From Parasporobacterium sp. (GTDB lineage: Bacteria > Bacillota > Clostridia > Lachnospirales > Lachnospiraceae): a stretch of DNA of 64,000 bases. Under the pieces are notes generated by a model, which was given only the letters and a program-made list of their open reading frames with translations, made no database searches and had not been told where the DNA came from. Within the stretch, counting starts at the first letter, position 1, and the number at the start of each line of letters is the position of its first letter. The position numbers and the translations under genes were made by a program. This document shows positions 16,985 to 25,989 of this stretch, piece after piece. The stretch spans positions 62,001 to 126,000 of the forward strand of contig JAFUBX010000036.1 in NCBI GenBank assembly GCA_017459985.1, in the 5' to 3' direction.

Positions 16985-18505
16985 TCAATCTCGTTCCACT
17001 GTACCTTCCCATGTACTTACTGCTGCAGTACGAGAATGTTCATCATACCAATGTTTCGTAACTGTTTTTGCTCGTGTATAAAAGCGAATGCCATCCTTTC
17101 CCAAAACATGAAGATCACCAAAGAACGATGCTTTGTTCCCGGAAAATGGGAAATAGGCCGACGGAACAGGTATTCCAACATTAATACCGACCATACCTCC
17201 ATCTGTTAAAAGTTCAAACTGTCGAGCATAATATCCATTCTGAGTAAAAATAACGGAACCATTTGCAAAAGGATTGTTATTCATGATTGCCAATCCTTCT
17301 TCAAAATTATTTACACGTTTAATAAGTGTCACTGGTCCAAAAATCTCGCGGTCTCCAACAGTCATACCTGGTTTTATATGATCCAATATTGTTGGTCCAA
17401 CAAAAAAACCATTCTCATATCCCGGAACAACAATATCACGGCCATCTAATACCAATTCTGCACCTTCATCGATGCCTCTTTGAATCCAGTCACATACACG
17501 TTTTTTATGAGTTGCAGAAACTACCGGGCCTAATTGTGTCTCGGGTGAATAAGCACAACCAACGACTAATTTTTGTGCTTTTTCTTTCAACATATTTACC
17601 AGTTTATCTGCAATGCTTTCCTGAACAACGACAACAGGGAGCGCCATACAACGCATACCCGCACAACCATAAGTTGAATTGATAATTGCATTCACAGCAC
17701 TTTCCAAATCAGCATCTTCTAAAACCAGAGCGTGGTTTTTTGCTTCCGTCTGAGCCTGAACCCGCTTTCCGTTTGCTGCTGCAACAGAATAGATATATTT
17801 ACCGGTATCAGTAGTACCTACAAAAGTCACTGCTTTAATACGACTATCAGTCAGGAAAATCTCCGATTCTCTCCTGCTGCATGTAACTAAATTAACAATG
17901 CCTTTAGGGAACCCTCCTTCTTCGTAAAAGAGTTCCATAATACGCATAGATGTCAATGGTGTCTGGCTTGCAGCTTTTAAGACAACCGTATTACCAGTTG
18001 CGATAGCCATCGGAACAATCCAGCCCCAAGGAATCATTGCAGGAAAGTTAAAGGGAACGATACCTGCTACAACACCTAAAGGCATTCTGTAAGTTGCAGT
18101 ATCAAATCCAGAAGTAACCTGAAGTGCTGCATCTCCTTGAATCAATGTCGGAAGACTGCATGCATGCTCTGTTGGCTCAATTGCCTTAAGAATATCACCT
18201 TTAGCCTCATCCAGATTTTTCCCCAGCTCTTTCGAGCATAATAGTGTCAGTTCGTCAAGATGAGCAACTAAAATATTCCGCCAGTTAAACATTAACTGCG
18301 TACGTTTACTTAATGATAATTGTGACCACTCCGGGAAAGCTTCCTGTGCTGCGTCAATAGCTGATTCAACTTCTTCCTTTGTGCAGCAAGGAACCTCTGC
18401 CATTATTTCACCTGTACTTGAATTAGTCACCTCCATCCATTTATCTGTTTTGGACTCCAGCCATTCTCCATTAACACAATATTTTTTTCTGATTACTGTT
18501 CCCAT
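16985..18505 (-). CDS. CoA-acylating methylmalonate-semialdehyde/malonate-semialdehyde dehydrogenase family
   Basis: About 506 residues and close to MmsA/IolA along the whole length: YRMPLGVVAGIVPFNFPAM, the region of the catalytic Cys GCAGMRCMALP, and the C-terminal YFPFSGNKASFFGDLH. These enzymes oxidise a semialdehyde with NAD+ and CoA to acetyl- or propionyl-CoA. The usual Glu general base of ordinary aldehyde dehydrogenases is replaced in this group (here QTEAKNHALV). The ATG at 18,505 has GGAG at 10 nt; the upstream ATG is too close to it. It follows the AcnX small subunit by 17 nt. Confidence 0.88.
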   Translation of the reverse strand: MGTVIRKKYCVNGEWLESKTDKWMEVTNSSTGEIMAEVPCCTKEEVESAIDAAQEAFPEWSQLSLSKRTQLMFNWRNILVAHLDELTLLCSKELGKNLDEAKGDILKAIEPTEHACSLPTLIQGDAALQVTSGFDTATYRMPLGVVAGIVPFNFPAMIPWGWIVPMAIATGNTVVLKAASQTPLTSMRIMELFYEEGGFPKGIVNLVTCSRRESEIFLTDSRIKAVTFVGTTDTGKYIYSVAAANGKRVQAQTEAKNHALVLEDADLESAVNAIINSTYGCAGMRCMALPVVVVQESIADKLVNMLKEKAQKLVVGCAYSPETQLGPVVSATHKKRVCDWIQRGIDEGAELVLDGRDIVVPGYENGFFVGPTILDHIKPGMTVGDREIFGPVTLIKRVNNFEEGLAIMNNNPFANGSVIFTQNGYYARQFELLTDGGMVGINVGIPVPSAYFPFSGNKASFFGDLHVLGKDGIRFYTRAKTVTKHWYDEHSRTAAVSTWEGTVERD

Positions 18506-18522
18506 AACAAGCATACTCCTTT

Positions 18523-18960
18523 TTATTCAACAATAACTGTACCATCTTCTTCGATTGTAATTTTATCACCATCTTGAACCATACTTAAAAATTCATCTCC
18601 TAATTCATCAACAGTAATGATTTTCTTATCATTCCACACATCTGAAATAATTATACCCGCTACAGAAACAGAATCTACATGCTCGGAATATAACATTGCA
18701 AGCGGAGCAATTCCGTTATCTGCCGCACATTGCAGGAACATTCCGCCTGTTGTTGATCCAATTCCTTTAGGGAGGCAAAGTATTTTATCATTAAGTGTTT
18801 TCTGGTAAAGATCTTTGTTATTTTGGTCCCAACAAAGAGGGCTCTTCACAGTAATACCGCGAAAGTATGTGGCACAAATATTAAAACCCTGATGTGTAAC
18901 GAGAGCATTTCCTGTTAACTTCCCATTTATAATAACTCTTCCCTTAAAACTCTTACTCAT
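18523..18960 (-). CDS. Aconitase X, small (swivel-domain) subunit
   Basis: A 145-residue protein of the DUF126/AcnX swivel family. KGRVIINGKLTGNALVTHQG is the characteristic start, and LPKGIGSTTGGMFL is the conserved loop. It overlaps the large-subunit gene by 8 nt (18,953-18,960), typical of the two-subunit type. Known bacterial AcnX enzymes dehydrate cis-3-hydroxy-L-proline; archaeal ones act on phosphomevalonate. The substrate here is not shown by sequence. Confidence 0.88.
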   Translation of the reverse strand: MSKSFKGRVIINGKLTGNALVTHQGFNICATYFRGITVKSPLCWDQNNKDLYQKTLNDKILCLPKGIGSTTGGMFLQCAADNGIAPLAMLYSEHVDSVSVAGIIISDVWNDKKIITVDELGDEFLSMVQDGDKITIEEDGTVIVE

Positions 18961-20245
18961 TTTTCCCTCCCTTTATTTTCCCGCTTACTATAATATCTAA
19001 TAATTCTGAGTCTTCAAAAAACCTGGATGTAGAATAAGTTCTTGCTTTATTAGAGTTTGTTATAACTGGGCGAGAAGCGCATAAAGGATTGTTCATATAC
19101 ATAATTGGGCATGTATTCGACAACGTAACCCCAAAAGCGGAAAGTTTTTCGAAATCATCAGGATTCTTTTTAAATTCACTTATAACTGGCTTTGCTGTGA
19201 GTAAAACCGTCTGCACAGCAAGGCTTTTCATATTACGATTATTTAATTCTTTTTCAATCTGATGATACCAGTAATTAACCTGATTCAATGATAAATGCGG
19301 ACATCCGATCAAACATAAAACAGGCGTATCGTCTTTGTTGTTCCATAATACAGGATAAGAAACGACGGTGTCTTCAATGACCTGATCAGTAACAACAAAT
19401 GTTTGATAATCATCTAAAAGAAGTTTTCTACCATAACGAAGTGCTTCGGGAGTAACATTTTCTACATGGAATAGACCTACTGCGCCATTGGATGCAGCAG
19501 CTGCACCTAAGTCTTTCAGATAATCCTGTGTATCAAAATCCGAAATATCAGTCAGGAAACGATCAAGACCAATAATATAAGGTACATCTTCAACTACTTT
19601 ACGCCCGATTACGCTACCCAGTACCTGACCGTTTGGTTTTTTTGATGTCTGAATATCAACCAACCAGGGAGCTTTACGGTTTTCGTCCTTCAACAAGCCG
19701 AATTCAGGGGCTTTACCTAAGATATTACAGAACAACTCGATATAAGCGGAATTTCGATTCGTGCGGGCTCCTAAAACAGAATTAACATAAACCACAGCTG
19801 ATGATTCGGCCCATGCTAATCTTTGTCCTTCTTTTGGTATATTTCCAATCTGAGGTAAATAACACGCGCAAGAAAAAGCCTCTTCGTTAATCAAACCCAA
19901 TGCCAATAATTGCTTCAAATATCTTTCCTGAGGTTCATAAATCCTAAGGAATTCAGCGCGTTCCTCATCTGTCGTTTTGATATTTACCATATCCATAGGC
20001 CATGGATCTGTAGTAAATGGCTGTTTCGTTTTAAATCCGGCTTCGATTAGTTGATCAAGAATGTCGTAGATGGAATCCAGTCCTGCCATTGCGGTAGTAT
20101 TAACTAAATGCATCGGCCCGTCTAAGTTCACCAGCTTTTTTGCTCCAAAGCAATCTCCAAACCTTACAATGGTCTGCATTAATTTTTGCATTACCGGTCC
20201 TTTTTCGCCATTGAATATTTCCAGTTCTTCTTGTGTAAGTTGCAT
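18953..20245 (-). CDS. Aconitase X, large catalytic subunit
   Basis: About 430 residues of the DUF521/AcnX family beginning MQLTQEELEIFNGEKGPVM. The frame extends to 20,317, but AGGAG lies directly before the ATG at 20,245. GAKKLVNLDGPMHLVNTTA, YLPQIGNIPKEGQRLAWAESSAVVYVN (in two parts) and VTLSNTCPIMYMNNPL carry conserved residues, including Cys candidates for an iron-sulfur or metal site. Encoded between the liv binding-protein gene and the small subunit. It probably dehydrates a hydroxy acid brought in by the adjacent transporter. Confidence 0.87.
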   Translation of the reverse strand: MQLTQEELEIFNGEKGPVMQKLMQTIVRFGDCFGAKKLVNLDGPMHLVNTTAMAGLDSIYDILDQLIEAGFKTKQPFTTDPWPMDMVNIKTTDEERAEFLRIYEPQERYLKQLLALGLINEEAFSCACYLPQIGNIPKEGQRLAWAESSAVVYVNSVLGARTNRNSAYIELFCNILGKAPEFGLLKDENRKAPWLVDIQTSKKPNGQVLGSVIGRKVVEDVPYIIGLDRFLTDISDFDTQDYLKDLGAAAASNGAVGLFHVENVTPEALRYGRKLLLDDYQTFVVTDQVIEDTVVSYPVLWNNKDDTPVLCLIGCPHLSLNQVNYWYHQIEKELNNRNMKSLAVQTVLLTAKPVISEFKKNPDDFEKLSAFGVTLSNTCPIMYMNNPLCASRPVITNSNKARTYSTSRFFEDSELLDIIVSGKIKGGKNE

Positions 20246-20322
20246 AGAAACTCCTAACATATCATAAAAATGATTATCTATTTTCGCAGCAATGATAACG
20301 TCATACCCTTCAATCACCTTAT

Positions 20323-20360
20323 AAAAAGAGGCAGGCTAGAAAATTAGCCAGCCTCTTTTT
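20323..20360 (-). terminator. Hairpin between livJ-like gene and acnX
   Basis: Arms of 16 nt with one mismatch (AAAAAGAGGC… and …GCCTCTTTTT) and an A/U-rich edge on both strands. On the minus strand it follows the binding-protein gene, so part of the transcript would end here and the enzyme genes would be expressed by read-through. Confidence 0.8.
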
Positions 20361-20378
20361 CAAGTTATACAGTATTTT

Positions 20379-21602
20379 TTACTCGCCAATCAATTCTGAA
20401 ATGCTGGCTGTAGGATAAACAACTTCCCAACCTGTTCCTGATGGATCATCCATATTGCACTTTGATAATAACATTGAGTCAACACCAAGACGGCGACCAT
20501 TCGAATAGTCTATAGTAGCACTAAACGGGACATCAATCGGTTCTGATTCCATAGCCTCAATAAAAGAATCCCAAGTTAATTCCTGGCCTACAAGACGATT
20601 AAGGCCAGTGCATACCATGTAGCCGCCCATCCATCCAGACTCTGCATCAGCATTGCCAAGGTATTCCTGTGGAATATACTCTTTGAATAATGCACTTTGC
20701 TCTGGATATAATTCCTCATCAACACGTTTCCATGTTGAAATATAAACATCAAACTGACCTTCAATTACATCAGCAATCTGTTCTGCAATGGTGATTGCAC
20801 TGTTAACACAAGATCCAATAACAATATTGGTATTTCCCTGAGTAGCCAATTCTTTAACAATAGTGGGGAATGTTGGCTGCATTGCAGCAGCGATTACAAC
20901 GTCAACATTTTGGCCTAAAATAGAAATTATCGCCGGAGATGCATCTGCCGCCCCAACAGCAACCTGTTCAGCAACAAGTTCTATACCAATAGCATCCGCC
21001 TGTTTCTGCGCACCTTCAAGGATATTCTTACCAGCATCATCATTAGTGTAAATAATACCAACTTTAGAAGCGCCAAAAGTTCCCGCTGCACGAGCTATCA
21101 TAAGCTGGCCTTCTACATTATAAAGAGGCTGAACAGGAAATACATTACGTCCTTCTTCATTTGTTGTTGCCGCCTCAGAATAAAGCTGGCTAATACCAGT
21201 AGCAGGAAACACCAATGGGATTCCATATTCTTTTACATCTGGAAGGATAGCGCCAACAATAGGTGTGCTAAAAGGTGATACCAATGCAAAGATATGTTGA
21301 TCTTCTACTAATTTTTCAACTGCAGATTTTGCCTTAACCGGATCATATTCATTATCAATCGTAAGGAATTCAATCTGACGTCCATCAATTCCACCCTGAG
21401 CATTTACATAATCAAAGTATGCCTGAATACCAGCTGTGAAAGGAACACCTACACTTGCCATCTGTCCTGAAAGGGGCATGGTTGTTCCGATGATAATTTT
21501 ATCATCAAATACCCCCTGCGCCTTTTCGGCTGCCGTTACGCTACTAGCCAAACTGAATATCATGACTAATGCGAATAACAAAGTTAACACTTTTTTCATC
21601 AT
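20379..21602 (-). CDS. Branched-chain amino acid-type ABC transporter substrate-binding protein
   Basis: A 407-residue LivJ-type (Peripla_BP_6) protein. A Sec signal (MMKKVLTLLFALVMIFSLAS) ends near VTAAEKA. IIIGTTMPLSGQMASVGVP, QGGIDGRQIEFLTIDNEYD and RIIYTNDDA-like KVGIIYTNDDAGKNI are family motifs. There is no lipobox Cys at the usual place. It is the last of five liv genes. LivJ-type proteins bind many small acids besides Leu, Ile and Val, and the AcnX gene downstream argues for an unusual ligand. Confidence 0.9.
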   Translation of the reverse strand: MMKKVLTLLFALVMIFSLASSVTAAEKAQGVFDDKIIIGTTMPLSGQMASVGVPFTAGIQAYFDYVNAQGGIDGRQIEFLTIDNEYDPVKAKSAVEKLVEDQHIFALVSPFSTPIVGAILPDVKEYGIPLVFPATGISQLYSEAATTNEEGRNVFPVQPLYNVEGQLMIARAAGTFGASKVGIIYTNDDAGKNILEGAQKQADAIGIELVAEQVAVGAADASPAIISILGQNVDVVIAAAMQPTFPTIVKELATQGNTNIVIGSCVNSAITIAEQIADVIEGQFDVYISTWKRVDEELYPEQSALFKEYIPQEYLGNADAESGWMGGYMVCTGLNRLVGQELTWDSFIEAMESEPIDVPFSATIDYSNGRRLGVDSMLLSKCNMDDPSGTGWEVVYPTASISELIGE

Positions 21603-21650
21603 TTCCTCCTCCTTTTAATGTTTTTTATTCAAGACATATGTCTTAAAATC

Positions 21651-22379
21651 TTATTTTCCACCGCCCAGATAAGCATCAACTAGATTAGAATCAGTGATCA
21701 GTTCCTGAGAAGGTCCTTTTATGGACACTTTTCCATTCTCTAACACATATCCATAATCAGCTATTTTCAATGTTTGAAATGCATTTTGCTCCACAATCAG
21801 AACGGTTGTCCCTTCCTCCCGAAGTTCTTTTATAATTTCAAATATATCGCGAACCATCAGAGGCGCTAAACCCAAAGAAGGTTCGTCCAACAAGAGTAAT
21901 TTGGGATTGGACATAAGCGCCCTTGCAATCGCCAACATCTGAAGTTCACCTCCAGATAAGGTATTTGCCATTTGGTTCCTTCTTTCCTGCAAACGCGGAA
22001 AATGCCTAAAACAACGTTCATAGCATTTTTTGATAATTTTTTTATCTTTAACAGTATACGCACCCGCCTTGAGGTTTTCGTCCACAGTCAAATCTGTAAA
22101 AATCTGACGTCCTTCTGGAGCTTGCGCCAAACCCAACTTTGCTATTTTTTCCGCAGCGATGTTGGTAATATCTTTTCCGTAATATATAATCTTTCCGGAA
22201 GATGCCGGTGTTAATCCTGAAATCGTGCGCAACATAGAAGTTTTTCCGGCACCATTAGCTCCCAACAAAGCAACTACACTTTGTTCTTTAACTATTAAAT
22301 TTACTTTTCTTACAGCTTCAATTGGCCCATAGCAAACCTGTAAGTCCTCAATTTGGAGAGCGATTTGTTTTTCTTCCAT
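21651..22379 (-). CDS. livF: Branched-chain-type ABC transporter ATP-binding protein (LivF)
   Basis: A 242-residue ABC ATPase with Walker A GANGAGKTS, signature LSGGELQML, Walker B LLLLDEPSLGLAP and switch His replaced by the usual LivF Gln in VEQNAF. The segment GLAQAPEGRQIF is typical of LivF. It begins 1 nt after the livG stop. Partner of LivG in the transporter. Confidence 0.93.
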   Translation of the reverse strand: MEEKQIALQIEDLQVCYGPIEAVRKVNLIVKEQSVVALLGANGAGKTSMLRTISGLTPASSGKIIYYGKDITNIAAEKIAKLGLAQAPEGRQIFTDLTVDENLKAGAYTVKDKKIIKKCYERCFRHFPRLQERRNQMANTLSGGELQMLAIARALMSNPKLLLLDEPSLGLAPLMVRDIFEIIKELREEGTTVLIVEQNAFQTLKIADYGYVLENGKVSIKGPSQELITDSNLVDAYLGGGK

Positions 22380-22380
22380 A

Positions 22381-23214
22381 TTACTCTCCTCCTTTAAATT
22401 CTTTTTCGCCTAAATATGCTTCCTGAACTAATGCATTAGCCTGAATCTCTTCAGGAGTACCACATGCCAGAAACTCACCAAAGGATATTGCACATATCCT
22501 TTCACAAACATTCATAACTAAATGCATATCATGCTCCACAAGCAGGATCGTACAATCATAAGCATCTCGGATGTTACGGATTATCTCAGTCAATTCTGCA
22601 GTCTCCGAATCATTTAGACCCGCAGCAGGTTCGTCCAAGATAATCAAGCTAGGTTCACACATTAAGGTTCGCGCAGTCTCTACTTTTTTCAGCACACCAT
22701 ATGGCTGCCCTCCAGCCTTTGCATCTTTAAGAGCTTCTATTCCCATAAATCGTAATCCTTCTGCTGCTTTTTCTCTCAATTCTCGTTCTTCGCGCCGAGC
22801 ACGTGGAAGACATAATGCCTGTTCAAAAATAGTGGCTTTAAAGTCAATATGTGCACCTAATAATACATTTTCCAATAAGGATAATTCTTTTATAACTTCT
22901 ACATTTTGAAATGTTCGTACTAAACCAAGTTTAATGATATCATGCGTATTTCGTCCTACGAGATTTACTACATTCCCTTGTTTTGTACGGAACAATACTT
23001 CACCTCGATCCGGATGATAAAATTGAGTAATACAGTTGAAAGCTGTCGTTTTTCCTGCACCATTTGGCCCAATCAAGCCAAAAATTTCATTCTTCTTTAC
23101 ATCTATAGAGAGTCCGTCTACAGCCTTCAGACCGCCAAAATTGATAGATAAATCCGTTATTTTTAATGAAAGGCTTTCATCCATCGTATACTTCTCAGAA
23201 TTATTCTTAGGCAT
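22381..23214 (-). CDS. livG: Branched-chain-type ABC transporter ATP-binding protein (LivG)
   Basis: A 277-residue ABC ATPase. Walker A is GPNGAGKTT. GLVRTFQNVEVIKELS is typical of LivG. Walker B is LIILDEPAAGLND, followed by the His loop VEHDMHLVM. The signature is degenerate (QPYGVLKKVE instead of LPYGxQRRLE). Its ATG shares one base with the livM stop. An alternative start lies ten codons in, but the first ATG has a purine-rich site upstream. Confidence 0.92.
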   Translation of the reverse strand: MPKNNSEKYTMDESLSLKITDLSINFGGLKAVDGLSIDVKKNEIFGLIGPNGAGKTTAFNCITQFYHPDRGEVLFRTKQGNVVNLVGRNTHDIIKLGLVRTFQNVEVIKELSLLENVLLGAHIDFKATIFEQALCLPRARREERELREKAAEGLRFMGIEALKDAKAGGQPYGVLKKVETARTLMCEPSLIILDEPAAGLNDSETAELTEIIRNIRDAYDCTILLVEHDMHLVMNVCERICAISFGEFLACGTPEEIQANALVQEAYLGEKEFKGGE

Positions 23215-24287
23215 TACTGGATTTCCCCCTTTCCTTTTCTTTCATTTATTTTTTTCTTAAGAAAACGGCACAGCCGAAAGAAATCTTCGCGCATGTTTTT
23301 TACTCCTGCCGGGTAAAATAAGATAACCAGAATAACTACCAGACCACTAAACACATACTGCAATCCATTCACATCGCCAAACAATGGTTTTAATACAATA
23401 TCCGGAATCGCAAAAATCACAAAACATCCGATAACCGTGCCATAAATTGACCGTAATCCACCGATAACAACTGCACCTAAAATGTTTAGAGAAAGTGCCA
23501 TAGTCCAAGTCCCAGGAATAGAAAACCTGATAAAGAATATATATAAAGCTCCGCCAATTGCTGCATAAGCAGTTGCAATGGCAAATACGACTAATCTGTA
23601 TTTTAATAGATTAACGCCCATTGCTTGTGCTGCCACTTCCGATTCTCTCATTGCATGAAGTGCCCTGCCCATCTGTCCTTTTACAAGATTATGCGTAAGC
23701 ATCATAACAAGAATCAGTACAACAACAATCAGGAAATACGTAGATTTACGATTCAGCTGTATTCCAAACAGTCTAGGAAAGCTGGCATTTAAACCGGAAA
23801 ATCCATTTGTAAGCCACTCCAGTTCCTCAAAAGTTTTTCTAAGAATTTCAGAAACACAAAGCGTTGCAATTGCTAAATAAATACCAGCAACACGAAGTGA
23901 CACAAAACCGACAATAACGCCAATTAATACAACGACGAAAATTGAAACTGCCAGAGCTACGATAAAAGGAGCATTGACATTTACTGAAAGATAACCTGTC
24001 ACATAGGCAGCAAGTCCCATAAATCCTGCAGTACCAAGTGAAATCAAGCCAGAATAACCTAAAAGCAGATTTAATCCTATTCCAACGATAGAATAAATCA
24101 TGACACTACCCATAATTGTAATATAGGACGATGGCAAAATATTCATGCCTGAGGCAATAGGTATCAGTGCTAATATTGCTCCAAATATAATGTAACGAAA
24201 GTATGGGTTTCGATATATCCGTAACAGTATATTATCTTTTTCTCTTGAAGAGGATTTTAAGCTCGTATTATTATTCATGATATCCAA
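23214..24287 (-). CDS. livM: Branched-chain-type ABC transporter permease (LivM)
   Basis: A 357-residue LivM permease with about nine membrane segments. GLNLLLGYSGLISLGTAGFMGLAAY (quoted in two parts as GLNLLLGYSGLISLG and TAGFMGLAAY) and RALHAMRESEVAAQAMGVN, the cytoplasmic coupling loop, are hallmarks. It pairs with LivH. The gene lies 4 nt after livH. Confidence 0.93.
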   Translation of the reverse strand: MDIMNNNTSLKSSSREKDNILLRIYRNPYFRYIIFGAILALIPIASGMNILPSSYITIMGSVMIYSIVGIGLNLLLGYSGLISLGTAGFMGLAAYVTGYLSVNVNAPFIVALAVSIFVVVLIGVIVGFVSLRVAGIYLAIATLCVSEILRKTFEELEWLTNGFSGLNASFPRLFGIQLNRKSTYFLIVVVLILVMMLTHNLVKGQMGRALHAMRESEVAAQAMGVNLLKYRLVVFAIATAYAAIGGALYIFFIRFSIPGTWTMALSLNILGAVVIGGLRSIYGTVIGCFVIFAIPDIVLKPLFGDVNGLQYVFSGLVVILVILFYPAGVKNMREDFFRLCRFLKKKINERKGKGEIQ

Positions 24288-24291
24288 TCTC

Positions 24292-25176
24292 CTATACTTT
24301 CTTGACTACTTTCTTTCCAACAATACCTTGCGGTCGGAAAACAACAAAGATAAGAATACAAAGATAAACGAGCTGATTGCCCCAGACCGAACTCACATAA
24401 TAGTTAAGCAAGTTAGAACTCAATGCAATAATGTAAGAACCTATAACAGGGCCATAAAAAGTCTGAAAGCCTCCAAGCACGCAAGCAATAAGAGCATTGA
24501 TCTGGACTGTGTCCAACACACCTGTTGTAACAGAAGTAGACGGAGCCTGCATAATACCTGCCAGGCAACCAAGAACAGCTGCCACTGCCCATGCAAAAAG
24601 CGTTACATTTCGAGTCGGGACACCCATCAGTCTGGCTACGGGTTCATTAGAAGCAGTGGTACGAATCGCTATACCCAATTTCGTCTTTAACAAAGTGTAA
24701 AACAAAACGAGCATAATGATTATGCCAATGAGAATATTCAGTAATCCATTATAAGAAAGACTTGCACCTGCTACTGAAATATTTCCTGTAGGAATAAATT
24801 TAGGAAGCGATAATGGATCAACGCCACATACCATCGGTGCTAAACCCACAAAGATCGTAACCAGTCCCAATGTTAGTATCTGCTTTGTTACAGGAATTGC
24901 GTTTTTAGCACGACGAATCACTAAAAAATCCACAAGAAATCCTATAAACACAGCCAAACAAACTGCAACAATTACGCCAATACCAAGTGGTAATCCCATA
25001 CGATCTACCAATACAGCTGCAACATAGGTATTAAACATACCCATAGCGCCTTGTGCAAAATGGCTAATTCTGCTGGTTCGAAAAATAATAATGATTCCTA
25101 ATGAAGCTAAAGCATAAATGCCCCCAGTTTCAAGGCTACGTAGGATAATCTGCAATAATATGGCGAAACCATTCAC
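24292..25176 (-). CDS. livH: Branched-chain-type ABC transporter permease (LivH), GTG start
   Basis: About 294 residues. LRSLETGGIYALASLGIII and FRTSRISHFAQGAMGMFN are the LivH N-terminal motifs, and RTTASNEPVARLMGVPTRN is the coupling loop. The start is a GTG at 25,176 with GGAGG about 8 nt upstream; the longer in-frame version from 25,227 would overlap the promoter -10 box and is rejected. First gene of the liv operon. Confidence 0.92.
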   Translation of the reverse strand: MNGFAILLQIILRSLETGGIYALASLGIIIIFRTSRISHFAQGAMGMFNTYVAAVLVDRMGLPLGIGVIVAVCLAVFIGFLVDFLVIRRAKNAIPVTKQILTLGLVTIFVGLAPMVCGVDPLSLPKFIPTGNISVAGASLSYNGLLNILIGIIIMLVLFYTLLKTKLGIAIRTTASNEPVARLMGVPTRNVTLFAWAVAAVLGCLAGIMQAPSTSVTTGVLDTVQINALIACVLGGFQTFYGPVIGSYIIALSSNLLNYYVSSVWGNQLVYLCILIFVVFRPQGIVGKKVVKKV

Positions 25177-25225
25177 TTCGCATCCCTCCCCCAATAAATA
25201 TACTCTAGCGTTTATTGATAACCTC

Positions 25226-25253
25226 AATATAACACTTAGGAATTATTTGTCAA
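25226..25253 (-). promoter_or_regulatory. Promoter of the liv-acnX operon
   Basis: On the minus strand TTGACA (25,248-25,253) and TATATT (25,226-25,231) are 16 bp apart, about 50 nt before the livH GTG. Confidence 0.7.
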
Positions 25254-25334
25254 CAAAATTATTTCTTATACTAACTAAATAACGACTATCTGGATGCCAC
25301 ATTTTAATTGCAATATTTGTGCAATATTCCGGTA

Positions 25335-25363
25335 TTGACAGCTGTTTAAATATCAGATAGCTT
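25335..25363 (+). promoter_or_regulatory. Probable promoter of the tenpI antitoxin RNA
   Basis: A consensus TTGACA at 25,335-25,340 is followed after 17 bp by a weak -10 (TAGCTT, 25,358-25,363). Transcription would start close to 25,369, exactly where the first repeat begins. Confidence 0.55.
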
Positions 25364-25368
25364 ATTTA

Positions 25369-25507
25369 CGAAGAGACGAGTGACGGCTCTGACTCGTCGG
25401 TAAAATAAAATTGGCCGAGCGAAGAGACGAGTGACGGCTCTGACTCGTCGGTAAAATAAAATTGGCCGAGTGAAGACAAAGGCAGATGTTTATCATCTGC
25501 CTTTTTT
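25369..25507 (+). ncRNA. Type III antitoxin RNA repeats with terminator (tenpI-like)
   Basis: Two exact tandem copies of a 51-bp unit (25,369-25,419 and 25,420-25,470), with the first few bases of a third, lie directly before the toxin gene. Each unit contains the inverted repeat GACGAGT…ACTCGTC and an A-rich linker TAAAATAAAATTGG, which resembles the places where ToxN-type nucleases cut their own antitoxin. A terminator follows at 25,478-25,507. Promoter, short repeat array, terminator and toxin in this order are diagnostic of type III systems, in which the RNA pieces bind and block the toxin. Confidence 0.85.
25478..25507 (+). terminator. Terminator between antitoxin repeats and toxin gene
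   Basis: Stem GGCAGATG / CATCTGCC with 5-nt loop and TTTTTT. In type III loci such a leaky terminator sets a high ratio of antitoxin RNA to toxin mRNA. Confidence 0.9.
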
Positions 25508-25518
25508 AGGAGGTTTTT

Positions 25519-25989
25519 ATGGAATACACATTTGAGATTAGAAAGCTATCGTCACTTTTCTATACAAATTATCCGCAATCTGAATTTCCGGAAATAGAAA
25601 GAAAACATACCCGTGGTTATGCGACATTATTAATAGATACACATGATGGATATTTAATATGTATCCCATTTCGTTCTCATATTAGTCATGAATCTGCATA
25701 TATGTTTAAGAATAGTGTGCGTTCAAGAACTAATGATTCTGGTCTTGATTATACAAAAATATGCATTATTGATAATCTTGATTACATTGATGACGTTCCG
25801 GGAATTGTAGACACTGATGAATATATTGAAGTACGGGATAACCTTGATTTAATTGTTGAAGAGGCTTGCAATTATATTGAAGAATATGTGTCGCACAAAA
25901 AAGGCATTGCTCTATTAAGTAATCGTCAATTCCGAAAAAAATACTGGTTTACAACGCTTAAATACTTTCATAAAGAATTAAATATCTAA
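25519..25989 (+). CDS. TenpN-like type III toxin (ToxN/AbiQ-superfamily endoribonuclease)
   Basis: A 156-residue protein. MEYTFEIRKLSSLFYTNYP, the central IPFRSHISHESAYMFKNS and GLDYTKICIIDNLDYI are recalled as the pattern of the TenpN group: a short ToxN-fold nuclease with a conserved basic/Ser segment after IPFR. AGGAGG precedes the ATG. The tandem RNA repeats and terminator directly upstream support the call independently. Type III toxins cut RNA and can act as abortive-infection defence against phage. AT-rich, as is the whole island. Confidence 0.85.
   Translation: MEYTFEIRKLSSLFYTNYPQSEFPEIERKHTRGYATLLIDTHDGYLICIPFRSHISHESAYMFKNSVRSRTNDSGLDYTKICIIDNLDYIDDVPGIVDTDEYIEVRDNLDLIVEEACNYIEEYVSHKKGIALLSNRQFRKKYWFTTLKYFHKELNI

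Noticed and set aside
25369..25470. The 51-bp repeats as a small CRISPR array
   Set aside because: The copies are directly joined without spacers and contain a hairpin; no cas gene is near, and the toxin gene and terminator explain them better.
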